Below are positions 10,358-20,323 of a stretch of DNA of 64,000 nucleotides, in pieces. The translations under genes and the position numbers were made by a program. The notes under the pieces were generated by a model that was not told the DNA's origin, did no database searches, and worked only from the letters and a program-made list of their open reading frames with translations. Each line of letters starts with the position of its first letter. Position 1 is the stretch's first letter. The stretch comes from Zasmidium citrigriseum (lineage: Eukaryota > Ascomycota > Dothideomycetes > Mycosphaerellales > Mycosphaerellaceae), in assembly GCA_002786025.1 (NCBI GenBank), contig NHNW01000034.1, forward strand, positions 310,001 to 374,000, written 5' to 3'.

Positions 10358-10655
10358 GTTTTGGATCTTGATGGCCAAGGGCCTTGGTGTTTCTGGTGGT
10401 TTGATTGTCTAGAGGGATGATGCGAGGGAACGAGAGGGACAATTTGGCGGGGAAGCGGAGGCGCACGGGCCGTGGGATTTGGTTTTAGTGTTGCATGTGA
10501 TTCTCGGCTTTAGATGCCGTGTGGTGGGTATGTTCACGACCAGCGTTGAATGCAAGTATTTCCTGATTAGACAGTCTTCCGCCACCACCTCAACCCTATT
10601 TCTCCGTAACGACCTCCTCTTGAATCCATACCGTACCGAATCTTCCAAACCCCCG
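10358..10655. other. array spacer A/B
   Basis: About 300 bases between copies A and B. No coding signal seen. Confidence 0.3.
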
Positions 10656-11155
10656 TCAGGTGCCGCACCGAGGTCGCTTGTCGAAACGCGATGCGAGCGT
10701 CCAGTACGCGCCGAGGACAATGATGAAGAGTCCGAACGTGGCGACCCTCATGGAGTCATTCTTGACCACGCCTCTCCAAACCTCTGACAACCAAAAAATC
10801 CACCACATTACTGGGCAGAGGAGAAGAGCGAGCGGGACATCAGCCGGAGAGCGGTCGCGGCAGAGCCAGGTTTGGGCTACCTGAACACTCACAATACTGA
10901 GGAGGGAGTACAAGAGGCAGATGAGGCAGGTCGTTGCCGTGTAGTGTTTGAGGGGCCAGCGTACGGTCTCATCGGCGGCGGTGCGACTGTCGGTGGTGGT
11001 CGTGGTCTTCGGCTGCTCTGTCCTGGTACTGGAGTCTACAGTGTTCGCCTCGAGATCGCCATGCTTCTGCAGAGTCATTGTTAGGAATCAGCGCCATATA
11101 GATATATCGATGACTGTTTCTCAAGTACCTTCGCAGCTGTCTTAGCCACACCCAT
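10656..11155 (-). CDS. three-span membrane protein, array copy B (divergent)
   Basis: Exons are 11155-11129 and 11066-10656, giving 145 residues. The intron has donor GTACTT, a CTGATTCCTAAC branch region and acceptor CTGCAG. The N-terminus MGVAKTAAKKHGDLEANT carries the array's DLEAN motif. Three hydrophobic spans follow (about residues 55-78, 88-108 and 116-136), the last beginning MRVATFG, parallel to LRVVAVG and LRVIALG in copies A and C. The TLLxxPG turn of TM1 is lost, making B the most diverged copy. Two further in-frame ATGs upstream (11167 and 11182) could also start it. Function unknown. Confidence 0.68.
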
Positions 11156-11462
11156 TCTGAAGACCATAGCAGAAGCTGTCATCCCTGGATGGTGTGTTGG
11201 TATCAGGAGGTGGAAGTAGGAGAGCACAAGTGGCTATCAAGCGACGCTGCTGGTGGTTTTAAGCTCTACATGATTCACAACTTGGCTTGGCATTCACATG
11301 GAAAGAACGGGAATAGACCAATGATTCAAATTTCATCTTTGATTAGAGCTAGCTGACGAGACATGTCTTTCATTCTTGAGACTTCCTCCGTGCTCTCCAA
11401 TTCCAGTACCAACCAGACCCCAGCAGAGAGTGAGCTATTGCCTCATTGTCGAACCTTCCTCT
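11156..11462. other. array spacer B/C
   Basis: About 300 bases, the likely promoter of copy B. Nothing else seen. Confidence 0.3.
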
Positions 11463-11970
11463 CTAAGCCGGGCACTGACCCCGAATGTGCTCGACAGCAC
11501 CGTTCCATTTAGCCACAACCGCCTGCGTTACAATATGTTCCTCAGTACTGACAGCAATGCCCACCACCAAGAAAGTTCCAACGAAGATGACCCCCAGGGC
11601 AATGACTCTCAACAAGCTCTTGTCCTTGGTCAAGCGGGTGATGATGGCGGTGTTGCACACAGACATCCATGCTACCGTATAGACTTGAAAGGCCGGTCGC
11701 CAAGTTCCAAAGCTTGATGGACAGACGAGTTTGAACGTCATCAGGTAGCCGGGGATCACCAGGAGTGTCAAAAAGGTCCATGCAAGATAGACGGCGATGG
11801 AGCTGCGTGGCTTCTTGGTGGCTGTGGCCTTGTTGGCTTCGAGGTCTTTGGAAGATTTCACCTCGGTGGCCTGCTCTCAGTCAGTGACGACTCTTCTCAT
11901 ACAGCATCGAGAACAAGGTACTCACAGTGACGCTTGCGTCGGCCTTCTCTTCGATCTTCTTGGAAGCCAT
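11463..11970 (-). CDS. three-span membrane protein, array copy C
   Basis: Exons are 11970-11926 and 11870-11463, giving 150 residues. A 15-codon first exon (MASKKIEEKADASVT) joins in phase through donor GTGAGT to ATEVKSSKDLEANK, which carries the DLEAN motif. TM1 has FLTLLVIPGYL, TM2 YTVAWMSVCNTAII and TM3 LLRVIALGVIFVG, colinear with copies A and D. The C-terminal tail of about 28 residues is longer than in the other copies. Function unknown; the arrangement implies tandem duplication. Confidence 0.75.
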
Positions 11971-12375
11971 GGTGTCTGGCAGATTGTTCGGCTCTAGCAA
12001 TGCGGTGTCTTGGAGGATGAGAACGGGAAAGAGGAAGAAGTCAGAGGCTCCGTGCTATCATGGCCCAATTTCCAAAGTGCGGTCTTGGTGCTTTCCAACA
12101 CTTTGCCAATAAGAGGTCATCTATCAGGCTTCAAAGAAGTAAGCCATAAGCTTCGAGATTCCCAACGGAACCGAGCCCTTCACAACCAACTAGCAATGTT
12201 GTGATTATGCCGAAGACTGCAAATCATCTCAAGAGAGATTGGGCAATGTGTAAATGTTCAAACGAATGCGATATCATACATCTCGTTCTGAACGCACAGT
12301 GTTGGGAATGTCAAGCCCACCAAGCATGTTCTAACACACAGTATTCTACCCGACCGCCGACAGCCCTGTGTCTGT
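11971..12375. other. array spacer C/D
   Basis: About 400 bases with no coding signal recognised; the likely promoter of copy C. Confidence 0.3.
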
Positions 12376-13121
12376 TCACTTCCAGACAAGAGAAATCAGC
12401 GCAATGCCGATGACCTCCGCCAGCACGATCATGCCGGGAATCAGGGTCCTCAAAGCTGGACGTTGGTGGAACAGTCTTGCGAAAAGCTTCGTGATCAGGA
12501 TCGCCTGCCAGACCAGCGTGTAGTGAATAAACGCCTTCTGCCATATGCCGGAGCGCATACTCGGTATGAAAGCCAGGACGAATCCCGGCACCGCGAGGAG
12601 GGTAAAGAATGCTAAGATAGTCCGATAGACGCGCGTGGCCATAGGATACCCATCATTTACCTCATCCTCCATGTCCTTATAGCCAAACTGCAGGTATGGC
12701 TCCCAACTGTTGTGAATGGCGGCGCGGTCGAACAAGGGCCAGGCAATCCAAGTGGGAATCCTGTGGAACATCCAGAATCGGACTTTTCTGCGTCTGCTGG
12801 AGTGTTCGCCTCCCACGGGGCCTTCGTTGGCTTCGAGGTCCTCCTGGTTGTAATCGAATTTACATTGGTAGGAGATGTACCAGCGGACTTCTTTGCTCTG
12901 TTCGTGAAGTCAGTAGCAATTATTGACGCTCTCGCTTCAAGTTTGTTGGCTTACCGGTCTGTCTACGATTCTGCTCGGGAAACGGGATCTGGCCTCTAGT
13001 GGGATCGAGGTTTGAGGCTGTGATCTTACGGCCTTTGTATGAAATCAGTAGGATATTCCATCTCAGAGTTTTGTACAGGACGACTCACATTCTCGCCACG
13101 TTCCGCGTCTCGGGTGGCCAT
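12376..13121 (-). CDS. three-span membrane protein, array copy D (long N-terminus)
   Basis: Exons are 13121-13089, 13032-12955 and 12897-12376, giving 210 residues; all joins are in phase with standard donors (GTGAGT, GTAAGC). The C-terminal 95 residues align with copies A and C: FFTLLAVPGFV in TM1, HYTLVWQAILI in TM2 and LRTLIPGMIV in TM3. Upstream it carries NQEDLEANEGP, again the DLEAN motif, but followed by an extra 45-residue linker containing two Trp-rich segments not found in the shorter paralogues. It is likely the founder or the most elaborated copy. Function unknown. Confidence 0.75.
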
Positions 13122-13425
13122 GTTGAACGAGTGGCCTATTCTGTTCTGAATCGGCAGCGGATAAGATGCAACGATGGCAGAGAATGCACGAGGGCAGTCA
13201 CCTGGCCAGTAGCTCATATACTGAGACGGTATTTCGTCCGCAATGCTGATTGTGGCTTTGAATCGACATTTAGCGAACCAGAGTTTAAGTAATCATGGAT
13301 ATTCTCGTGATAGCAAATCAATCAGTACGCATTACCTGCACCAAGTCGCATCAGCCTATCTTCATTTGGGACATTGCCATGAACGAATGGATAAAGTCGC
13401 GGGACAGTCAGTGTCCTCCATTTAT
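13122..13425. other. short intergenic stretch
   Basis: This is the promoter side of copy D and the 3' flank of the HET gene. Nothing recognised. Confidence 0.3.
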
Positions 13426-15381
13426 TCAAGGCGATCCTTCATGGATGGGCGCTTCGGTTGCGTGGTGTATAGTCCTCTCCGCGAGGACGCGAGCGTTACG
13501 GGCTGAATTCTTCTTCCCCCAGGCCGCAGAGTGAACGAGATCCCCAACACTCAGCATCACGTTCACCGGCCGACGCAAGCGAGATAACGTGTGTGAGCCA
13601 CGGCAGCATGCAGTGGATAATGGTCCAAAAGGCAGATTCTGAAGGTTGATAGGTCCCGTCGGAGGATCAAAAGGACTCCCTAGAAGTCTCGCAGGGCCAA
13701 CGACATGGACTGGCGCACCTTTACCAACGTTCGGCCGGATCACCATCAGGGTCTGCTCGAGATCTAATGCAGAGCAGCTGAAGGGCACCAGGAAGTCCGT
13801 CTTGGTAGTGCCGTTGGGCACTTCGAAAGCTAGGATTGACTCCGAGTTTTTCCACCGCTTGTTATAGCGTGCGCATACGCCGACGAGCATGACATTCTTG
13901 CCCAAAAGTTCATGATTGAGACGTCCCTCAGCTCCGGACAACTGCTCCCTGATGAGATTCTCCTTTCCACTGCTATGTTCTCTGCCATCGAGATCTTGCT
14001 TGATGCGGATTCTGTCGACATGATGAAAGAGTAGAGGCTCATGATAGTCAATTGTATGGTATTCGAATTCGCGAGCCTCGCACCAGAGGCTACCGGACTC
14101 CTGCGTGGACTCCCAACGTCCCAATGTGATTGCAGCGTCCCAATGTGGCCGGTGCGCTGCTGGAAAATTGACACAGGTTTCATACCATCCCGAGCAGGAA
14201 ACTTCTCTCGCACGCAATTTTGGATACACCTGAATTGAAAGAGGTAAGTTCGTCGACCATGCGCCCGAGTAAGTCAAATCAGCCAGAAAGGTTGCGGAGG
14301 CCTTCGCAAACTCCCGCGTGAGAAGGACAATGCTCCGAAGTACATAATTTGTATCTGCCTTTGCATGAAGCTCGGTGCGATCGAAAGCAGAAACGTAGTC
14401 CAGGAGCACTCTAGACAGCGACATCTCGTAGTTGATTGGAATGCGCTGGCGCACTTCAGGGGAGCATAAGGGTAGAAGGCCGTAAAGCTTGTCACGCGGA
14501 TCGTGACAACTCCTCCTGCAATACCGAATGATAGCTGTGGCGATGTCACGGTGAGGTCTGGTCGCATGTATGTAGTCCTTGTATTCTTGAAGATTCCCAA
14601 TGTCTGCGGCAGTCAAGATTTGGGATCGTGTCGAAGAGCAGTCTGTGACAAAATCCCCGAACTCCCTGAGGGTTTCGCCTGGCTCAAATGTTTCGGCAGC
14701 CTCTTGAGTGACTAGCACAGCATCATGTGCGCTGCTCTTTCTCTCCATCCATGACTGTAGACAATTTGAGAGGTCCGACCAAGGAATGATGCTTCGACCC
14801 CAATAGATCAGGATGATCTTCGCCAGGATGCATTCTTGAACGGTCCAAAGTCGACGGAAGTAACTTCGTACAGCCAGCGAGGTGTACAACGTGCCAACAA
14901 GTGAGACTTCAAGAAAGGTAAGTCGCTCGAAACTGCTGAGGCGTTCGTATAACCTCAAGTCTTCGCCAGGTAGTCCAATGCAAGCAGCCACGTAATACGC
15001 TTGTGCGTAGATTCGGCCCATTTGGCCGACCTGGTACTGTTTCTCGCCATGGCACTCTTGATCGATACAGATCGAGTCGATCCAGATCCAACACGCCTCT
15101 CCGGCGTGCAGTCGTACCTGCCAGAGTGCGTACCAACAATTGAACCGAACCTGGACCGGGAAACCGTTGATCACAACGTAACTACTTGGGCGAGCCTTGG
15201 TGCCCCATGTGTACGAGATGGCAACATAGCGGTTCTGAACCTCATCGATGTCGTGGACAGAAATCTCACATCTGATCGGGACGTCTCGCTCTGTTCCACC
15301 GTCCGGCGAGAAGTGCAGTAGCCTGATCTGCTTTGAAGCATCCGTCAACGGCGGCCGCCAGCGATTCGCATGGTCGTCCAT
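13426..15381 (-). CDS. HET-domain (heterokaryon incompatibility) protein
   Basis: Single exon, 651 residues. The HET domain (PF06985) occupies about residues 50-200, with YVAISYTWG (52-60), WIWIDSICIDQ (98-108), QVGQMGRIYAQA (117-128) and YFRRLWTVQE (174-183). Family members trigger cell death when unlike strains fuse, or act in related TIR-like defence. The C-terminal 450 residues match no domain I recognise. They lack WD or NACHT motifs, so this is the stand-alone HET type that is often present in large, variable families. It lies 9 kb from the HET-s-like gene, with the membrane-protein array between them. Confidence 0.92.
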   Translation of the reverse strand: MDDHANRWRPPLTDASKQIRLLHFSPDGGTERDVPIRCEISVHDIDEVQNRYVAISYTWGTKARPSSYVVINGFPVQVRFNCWYALWQVRLHAGEACWIWIDSICIDQECHGEKQYQVGQMGRIYAQAYYVAACIGLPGEDLRLYERLSSFERLTFLEVSLVGTLYTSLAVRSYFRRLWTVQECILAKIILIYWGRSIIPWSDLSNCLQSWMERKSSAHDAVLVTQEAAETFEPGETLREFGDFVTDCSSTRSQILTAADIGNLQEYKDYIHATRPHRDIATAIIRYCRRSCHDPRDKLYGLLPLCSPEVRQRIPINYEMSLSRVLLDYVSAFDRTELHAKADTNYVLRSIVLLTREFAKASATFLADLTYSGAWSTNLPLSIQVYPKLRAREVSCSGWYETCVNFPAAHRPHWDAAITLGRWESTQESGSLWCEAREFEYHTIDYHEPLLFHHVDRIRIKQDLDGREHSSGKENLIREQLSGAEGRLNHELLGKNVMLVGVCARYNKRWKNSESILAFEVPNGTTKTDFLVPFSCSALDLEQTLMVIRPNVGKGAPVHVVGPARLLGSPFDPPTGPINLQNLPFGPLSTACCRGSHTLSRLRRPVNVMLSVGDLVHSAAWGKKNSARNARVLAERTIHHATEAPIHEGSP

Positions 15382-16010
15382 GCTGAGCTATCTCGAACGA
15401 TGTGCTTGAGTCCGGGCTGGCCTGTAGAGTGTCAGAGGACTTTGAACGAGCACGTCTCGGGGAGATGCTCTTCATGGAGAGGCGAAGTCGAGATTCTCGG
15501 TTGGCGGATCGCCAACCATGCCACCTGGCGAGCTGGCGATGCCGCCAGCTGCGCCCTCCTGCAAGAGATTGCTGCCCGTCAGCTAAGGCGCAGCTGTTGT
15601 GTAACATGAACGGCAGCCGGAAACTCGCTTGTTCATACAGCGATCCCCGGACCCATGTGGCGTCTTTTGGGAGCTGAGAGGGGCATTGATGCCACAGACG
15701 ACCTGTCGTTCTCTGGAGAACGCTGAGGTTGGAAGTTCGTCTTTCGTATCGTGGATGGTTCGGCACAGCAAGCATGCACGTTCTGTGGCTAGGTCGACGC
15801 AGGCTGCCAGACTCCGAGGGGAGGGGCTGTGAGGGACTGGTGATCAATACGAGGACTACGGTTATCTCAAGCATACCGTAGAGCCAACCGATGCCCCAAA
15901 AAGTTTTCGTTTCTTCGAGATAGCACTCGTTTCCAAAAAGCAATAGGGTATCATTTACATCCCGCCCCAACGCCTCGCTTGTTCTCAAAAGATGCCGCAC
16001 TGGCCGTCGT
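15382..16010. other. intergenic stretch upstream of the HET gene
   Basis: A 260-codon open frame (15266-16048 minus) spans it and overlaps the HET gene out of frame, but its composition is not protein-like. I read the stretch as the HET promoter plus the NC2-beta 3' flank. Confidence 0.4.
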
Positions 16011-16717
16011 TCAATCGGTAGGTGACGTAGCAGCATTATACTTGTCACCCGCGCTCTTGAACAGCTCCTCCTGCATCCTCAGTAACTCTTCGTGGCCCAT
16101 ACCGCTCTGCTCGATCTTCGTCTGCTTCCGCTCCCGATGCTGCGCACTGTCAGCTCACGATCCATGTACGATGTCTGGATGCACTCACCGCAGCCGCGCT
16201 CTTGAACTCATCTGCCACCCTCAACAGCTCCGGCACATACTCCCCAAAGCCAAGCTCCTCTAGCGCCTTCGTTATGTGTTCACATGCGATCGTCTTCTTC
16301 GCGTCCTTCTCCGCAATCTCGTTCGCCTCGCTCGTCAACATCGTGATGAATTCGACGCAGCATTCGATCAGCACATCTCGAGTATCCTTGGCAAAGGTCA
16401 TGTTGTTGCCGCTGCCATCGTTAAGGGTGGGATTCGTCGCGAGAACCTCGTTAATGATCTTTTGCACGGTAGCTAAGGGGAACTTGTTAGCCTCGTGTTT
16501 CAGGGCGGCCCTGCTCAGGTAGGTCGTCGAGGGTCGAAAATGGTCGGTCGACGAGTATCCGGACATGGCGGTCTGACGGAAAAGTATCTCGGCGTACCTT
16601 TTGGAAGGGAGAGGTCATCGTTGCCTGTGCGTATGTGTTAGACAAAGCACAAAGGTCAATGGAATTTGGAGCGAAATTTGGCAGCAACAACGTACCTCCG
16701 AACTCCTTGTCCGACAT
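16011..16717 (-). CDS. NCB2: NC2-beta (Dr1/Ncb2) histone-fold transcription cofactor
   Basis: Exons are 16717-16696, 16624-16598, 16472-16189 and 16139-16011, giving 153 residues. The join yields MSDKEFGG, then NDDLSLPKATVQKIINE, the conserved N-terminus of NC2-beta. The histone fold follows (ECCVEFITMLTSEANEIAE, ITKALEELGFGEY), and the C-terminal helix has KQTKIEQSGMGHEELLRMQEEL. It pairs with NC2-alpha to bind TBP on promoter DNA and block or tune preinitiation-complex assembly. An open frame that runs through intron 2 gives a false N-terminus beginning MSGYSSTD; the family sequence shows it is intronic. Four exons in 700 bases, one of only 27 bases. Confidence 0.93.
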
Positions 16718-17739
16718 TGTGATAGAAGTGTTCCTGAGATTTGGTGTTCAGAGGTGGTTTCGAGGTCAGAAAGGTTGTTGGAAGACGAGGTGTTGTCGTT
16801 GCTGGTGCTGCTCGAGTCGCAGGCAGGGCGGAAGTTGCCGGCCGCGGGAATGCCACACCAAAAGCCAATTTCCAAAGCGCGGCTGGACTTCTTCTCTCCT
16901 TCACCAACACCGCATCACAAGGTATGTCCTCACGCCCCTTCACCCGCCGCCCCTTCACATGATGACCTGTTTGTCGCCCCTATCATACCACAAATGTGGT
17001 GATTGACACGTGTAGCCAAAGCACCGGCTGATCCAAGAATCACACTCACTACTTCACCTTCGCACGAGTTTGCGAGCATATGCTGACTTGAGTGTTCTTC
17101 AGGCTTCTTACTTGCCCCGCACATGATGTACGGCCGGCATCTCGCCAAGTCACCAATTGAACAGGCGTCAGAGGAGCCAGGATGGACATGAGCGGCGGTC
17201 GGCTTGAATCGTGGCAGGATGCTCGAGCTTCAGAATGTGAGCGCCATGACTTCTGGGGATAGAAAAGGTATGCAAGAGCTCTGTCTTCCAGCACCTTCCT
17301 CCAACAACCTGATGAGCAACAAAGAGTACTATCAAATACCGACATCTCATGACGGATCAAACTTTGGTTCGATTACCTGATACCAGCACACATCACTCAC
17401 TTTGTGAAAGCTCCATGAAATCGAGCATTGCTGATTGTCAACAGGTAAGGATCTGGTGCTTCGTCACGGCCTTGAACACTCTCTTCTTGGTAAGTCTATT
17501 CTCTACTTCTATCTACCCACTTTTTGCATGATGCGACAAAACATTCCATGCTAAACCTGAAGGCCCTCGGCCTCTGTTGATCAAAATGTATGCTTTTCAT
17601 CTTTCGACTGATCTGCAACCTCATCCTCGCAACAGCTCTCCATGACCTTCTGGACCAAAGGCTAACTTGTTGCAGTGTCTTCCAGATTCTCGTCCATCCT
17701 CTCGTTTCATCGTTCATAGCACATCTCAATCAATCTTGT
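16718..17739. other. 1 kb intergenic stretch
   Basis: The region holds the NC2-beta promoter and the 3' flank of the SDR gene. Several short ORFs on both strands show no domain or codon pattern I trust. Confidence 0.35.
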
Positions 17740-18498
17740 TCATCCTTGAAATGCCTTCAACTCCTCCGCGTTCCACGTCAGGAACTTTCCACTCAGCTCC
17801 TTCGGCGCATCCAGCACCAGCTTCGCCATGACATGGCCTGGCTGCTCAGGCTTCAGCAATCCACCCGTCTTCTTCAACTCGGCGAACTTAGCCGCATCTG
17901 TGGGGTCCATGACCCTCTCATGCTTCTCTCGAATATCCCGCTGCATCTCCGTATCCACCACGCCCGGTCTGATCGATATACTGGTGATGTCCTTCTCTTC
18001 ATTCGCCAGAGTCATCGCCAAATGGTTCAAAGCCGCCTTGCTCGATCCGTACGCTCCCCAAGTCGGATACGCATTTGTCGCCGCGCCAGAAGATGTGAGG
18101 ATGATCTTGCCTTTGGACAACCGCAGCCATGGGAGGGCAGCTTTGGAGATGGCAATGGCGGAGAAGAAGTTGACATCGTAGCACGCCCTCCACTCCTCAG
18201 CAGTACTGTCTGTGAGTCGCTTGACTGGGTCGAGGATGCCGTGGTTCAAGATGAGACCATCAAGATTCTGCCAGCGCTCAATGGCAAGGTCAACGGCCTT
18301 TTGGCCGAGGGAGAGGTCCGAAAGGTCACCAGCAAGAACGGACACTTGCGACGGATACTGCTTCTCGAGCTCGCGAAGTGGGCCTTCGCTGCGAGCGACC
18401 ACAATAAGCTTGTGCTTGTTTGTGTGTTGAAGGAGGTAATGGGCAATGGATAGGCCAATGCCGCGAGAAGCGCCGGTCAGCACGACAACCTTGGACAT
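17740..18498 (-). CDS. short-chain dehydrogenase/reductase
   Basis: Single exon, 252 residues, classical SDR length. It has the cofactor loop TGASRGIG (8-15), NHG (85-87), catalytic Ser136/137 and the YxxxK pair Tyr150/Lys154, followed by the SISIRPGVVDTEMQ segment. The overall pattern resembles fungal sepiapterin-reductase/YIR035C-like SDRs that reduce carbonyl substrates with NADPH; the substrate is unknown. No targeting signal is seen. It is divergently transcribed from the FAD oxidoreductase, with about 430 bases between starts, so shared regulation is possible. Confidence 0.9.
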   Translation of the reverse strand: MSKVVVLTGASRGIGLSIAHYLLQHTNKHKLIVVARSEGPLRELEKQYPSQVSVLAGDLSDLSLGQKAVDLAIERWQNLDGLILNHGILDPVKRLTDSTAEEWRACYDVNFFSAIAISKAALPWLRLSKGKIILTSSGAATNAYPTWGAYGSSKAALNHLAMTLANEEKDITSISIRPGVVDTEMQRDIREKHERVMDPTDAAKFAELKKTGGLLKPEQPGHVMAKLVLDAPKELSGKFLTWNAEELKAFQG

Positions 18499-18928
18499 TT
18501 TCGCGAGCTCTCGATTCTCTGAAGAGCTTCAAAGGCTCTCGCAGTTCGGATATGGCTGGTGTTCTGGAAATCTGCAAAGGATCGAGAGGACTGCAGGATT
18601 TGGTGTGTTCCGACGTTCCTGACCCCACCTTGGCTTTGGCTGCCCCGCTCCTTGGGCATTCGCGTCCATCAATCTCGAAGTACGACCAGGGAATACATCG
18701 CGCTGTGTCGGGCATCTCAAGAGGACGATAGCTGTTCTTCTCGCTTAGGACGGATCTGAGGTATGTATCTCGTAGGATCTGCTGGATGTTTTGGTTGGAA
18801 CTTCTTTCCAAACTTCACATCAGACTCCACTTGTCCGTACATGTCCTTTCACTACTCTGGTCTACGTATTCATCTACTTCACTGAGCCTCTTATCTATCG
18901 GATCAAAGAGAAAGACTGGATAGCCACC
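18499..18928. promoter_or_regulatory. divergent promoter region SDR / FAD oxidoreductase
   Basis: These 430 bases separate two divergent start codons. I infer promoter function from position only. A short upstream open frame runs into the FAD gene in phase (from 18791), but CCACCATGG at 18926 is the better start. Confidence 0.4.
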
Positions 18929-20308
18929 ATGGGACGAGACACCTCAGCGACAGAAGACTTGGTTCAAAGCAGTACCGCCGACGATCTCTCACGAGCCTTC
19001 ACAAACTTCTCGAACGGTACCAGTGATTCGAATGAACGATGTAGCACCGTCATCATCGGTGCCGGCATCATTGGCTGTGCCACCGCTTACTACCTCTCTC
19101 GCTCCGGAAATACACGTCCCGATACCATCCATTTGATCGAATCGAGCGATGTATTTTTCTCATCAGCGTCTGGGAAGAGCGGCGGGTTCGTGGCCGAGGA
19201 TTGGTTTCCACATCCGACAGCTAGTCTTGGGAGATTGAGCTTTCGTCTGCACCAAGAGTTGGCCGAGGAGTTTGATGGATATGAGAATTGGGGATATAGC
19301 AAGAGCACAGGCACAAGTCTCGTCAATGGCGGTGGAGGTGAGGATCAAGCGGGAGGGGATTGGTTAGCAGAAGGAGGAAGTCGAGCACAAGCTGCCGGGT
19401 TTCATGAATATTCAAGTGAAGGAAGCGCACCTAGCTGGCTCAGGAAACGGCAAGGCGACGCTGTTGAGACGCTGAGTGAACCTGGAGGCGTAGCACAAGT
19501 GGATCCCCTTCGGCTGTGTCAATTCCTCCTCAAACAAGCGCTTCTGAAGGGCATACGACTTCACCAGCCCGCTCGAGCGATACGAGTAGCGCGAGATACG
19601 AACAACAACCTCTCCGGCCTCCGTGTCCAGCACTCGAACGGTTCTGAATTCAAAATCCCATGCACGAGACTCCTTCTCACCGCAGGCGCTTGGACGCCTT
19701 CTGTCTTCGATGCGCTTTTCCCTCACTCGGCCCTGTCCATCCCTGTAACACCTCTGGCGGGCCACAGCCTGGTCGTCCGTTCACCCCGCTGGACCAAGAC
19801 TCACGAACAAGAAGCGAAAGGATGCCACGCGGTCTTCACGACCCTGCAAGGGAGTTCATTCAGTCCGGAAATTTTCTCCCGCGTGGGTGAGGAGATTTAC
19901 ATCGCGGGCCTAAACAGCTCGACAATTCCCCTCCCGAACAAACCCGAAGAAGCCGTGATCGACCCCGATGCAATCAAAGAACTCACAGCCATCAGCCAGA
20001 GAATGCTAGGCAAGGACGGCACGGACGTCAGTGACCTCGAAATAATCAGAGAAGGCCTCTGTTTCCGACCTGTCACGAGCGGAGGCGTGCCTATCATTAC
20101 CAAAATTGAGGACAAGGATTTGAATGCTGCTGTACGCGGAGAGGGAAGCGGAATCAGCACGCTACCGTCCCCGGAAGGAGGAGTCTTTTTGTGCGCTGGC
20201 CATGGACCTTGGGGAATTAGTTTGGGATTGGGGACGGGAAAGGTTTTGAGTGAGATGTTGGAGGGTGAGAGGGTTAGTGCTAATGTTCGATGGCTTGGGA
20301 TGCAGTGA
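18929..20308 (+). CDS. FAD-dependent oxidoreductase (DAO family)
   Basis: 459 residues from the ATG in the strong context CCACCATGG. The Rossmann FAD-binding motif VIIGAGIIGCATAYYL lies at about residues 41-55, followed by the DAO-type segment SGKSGGFVAEDW. The late GxG-containing stretch GHGPWGISLGLGTGK matches the second FAD contact of amino-acid-oxidase-like enzymes. Overall it resembles fungal Tda3-like DAO proteins; the substrate is unknown. There is a Gly-rich insert (GGGGEDQAGGD) around residue 135. The 3' end runs directly into a degenerate minisatellite whose first unit starts within about 35 bases of the stop. Confidence 0.88.
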   Translation: MGRDTSATEDLVQSSTADDLSRAFTNFSNGTSDSNERCSTVIIGAGIIGCATAYYLSRSGNTRPDTIHLIESSDVFFSSASGKSGGFVAEDWFPHPTASLGRLSFRLHQELAEEFDGYENWGYSKSTGTSLVNGGGGEDQAGGDWLAEGGSRAQAAGFHEYSSEGSAPSWLRKRQGDAVETLSEPGGVAQVDPLRLCQFLLKQALLKGIRLHQPARAIRVARDTNNNLSGLRVQHSNGSEFKIPCTRLLLTAGAWTPSVFDALFPHSALSIPVTPLAGHSLVVRSPRWTKTHEQEAKGCHAVFTTLQGSSFSPEIFSRVGEEIYIAGLNSSTIPLPNKPEEAVIDPDAIKELTAISQRMLGKDGTDVSDLEIIREGLCFRPVTSGGVPIITKIEDKDLNAAVRGEGSGISTLPSPEGGVFLCAGHGPWGISLGLGTGKVLSEMLEGERVSANVRWLGMQ

Positions 20309-20323
20309 TGCTATCGGGAAGCC

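Noticed and set aside
15266..16048. 260-codon minus ORF overlapping the HET gene start
   Set aside because: Out of frame with the HET gene, composition not protein-like, no domain, and it overlaps the well-supported NC2-beta 3' exon.
16473..16566. Extended N-terminus MSGYSSTD... on NC2-beta
   Set aside because: The family N-terminus MSDKEFGG/NDDLSLPKATVQ is restored by splicing upstream exons; this stretch is intronic.
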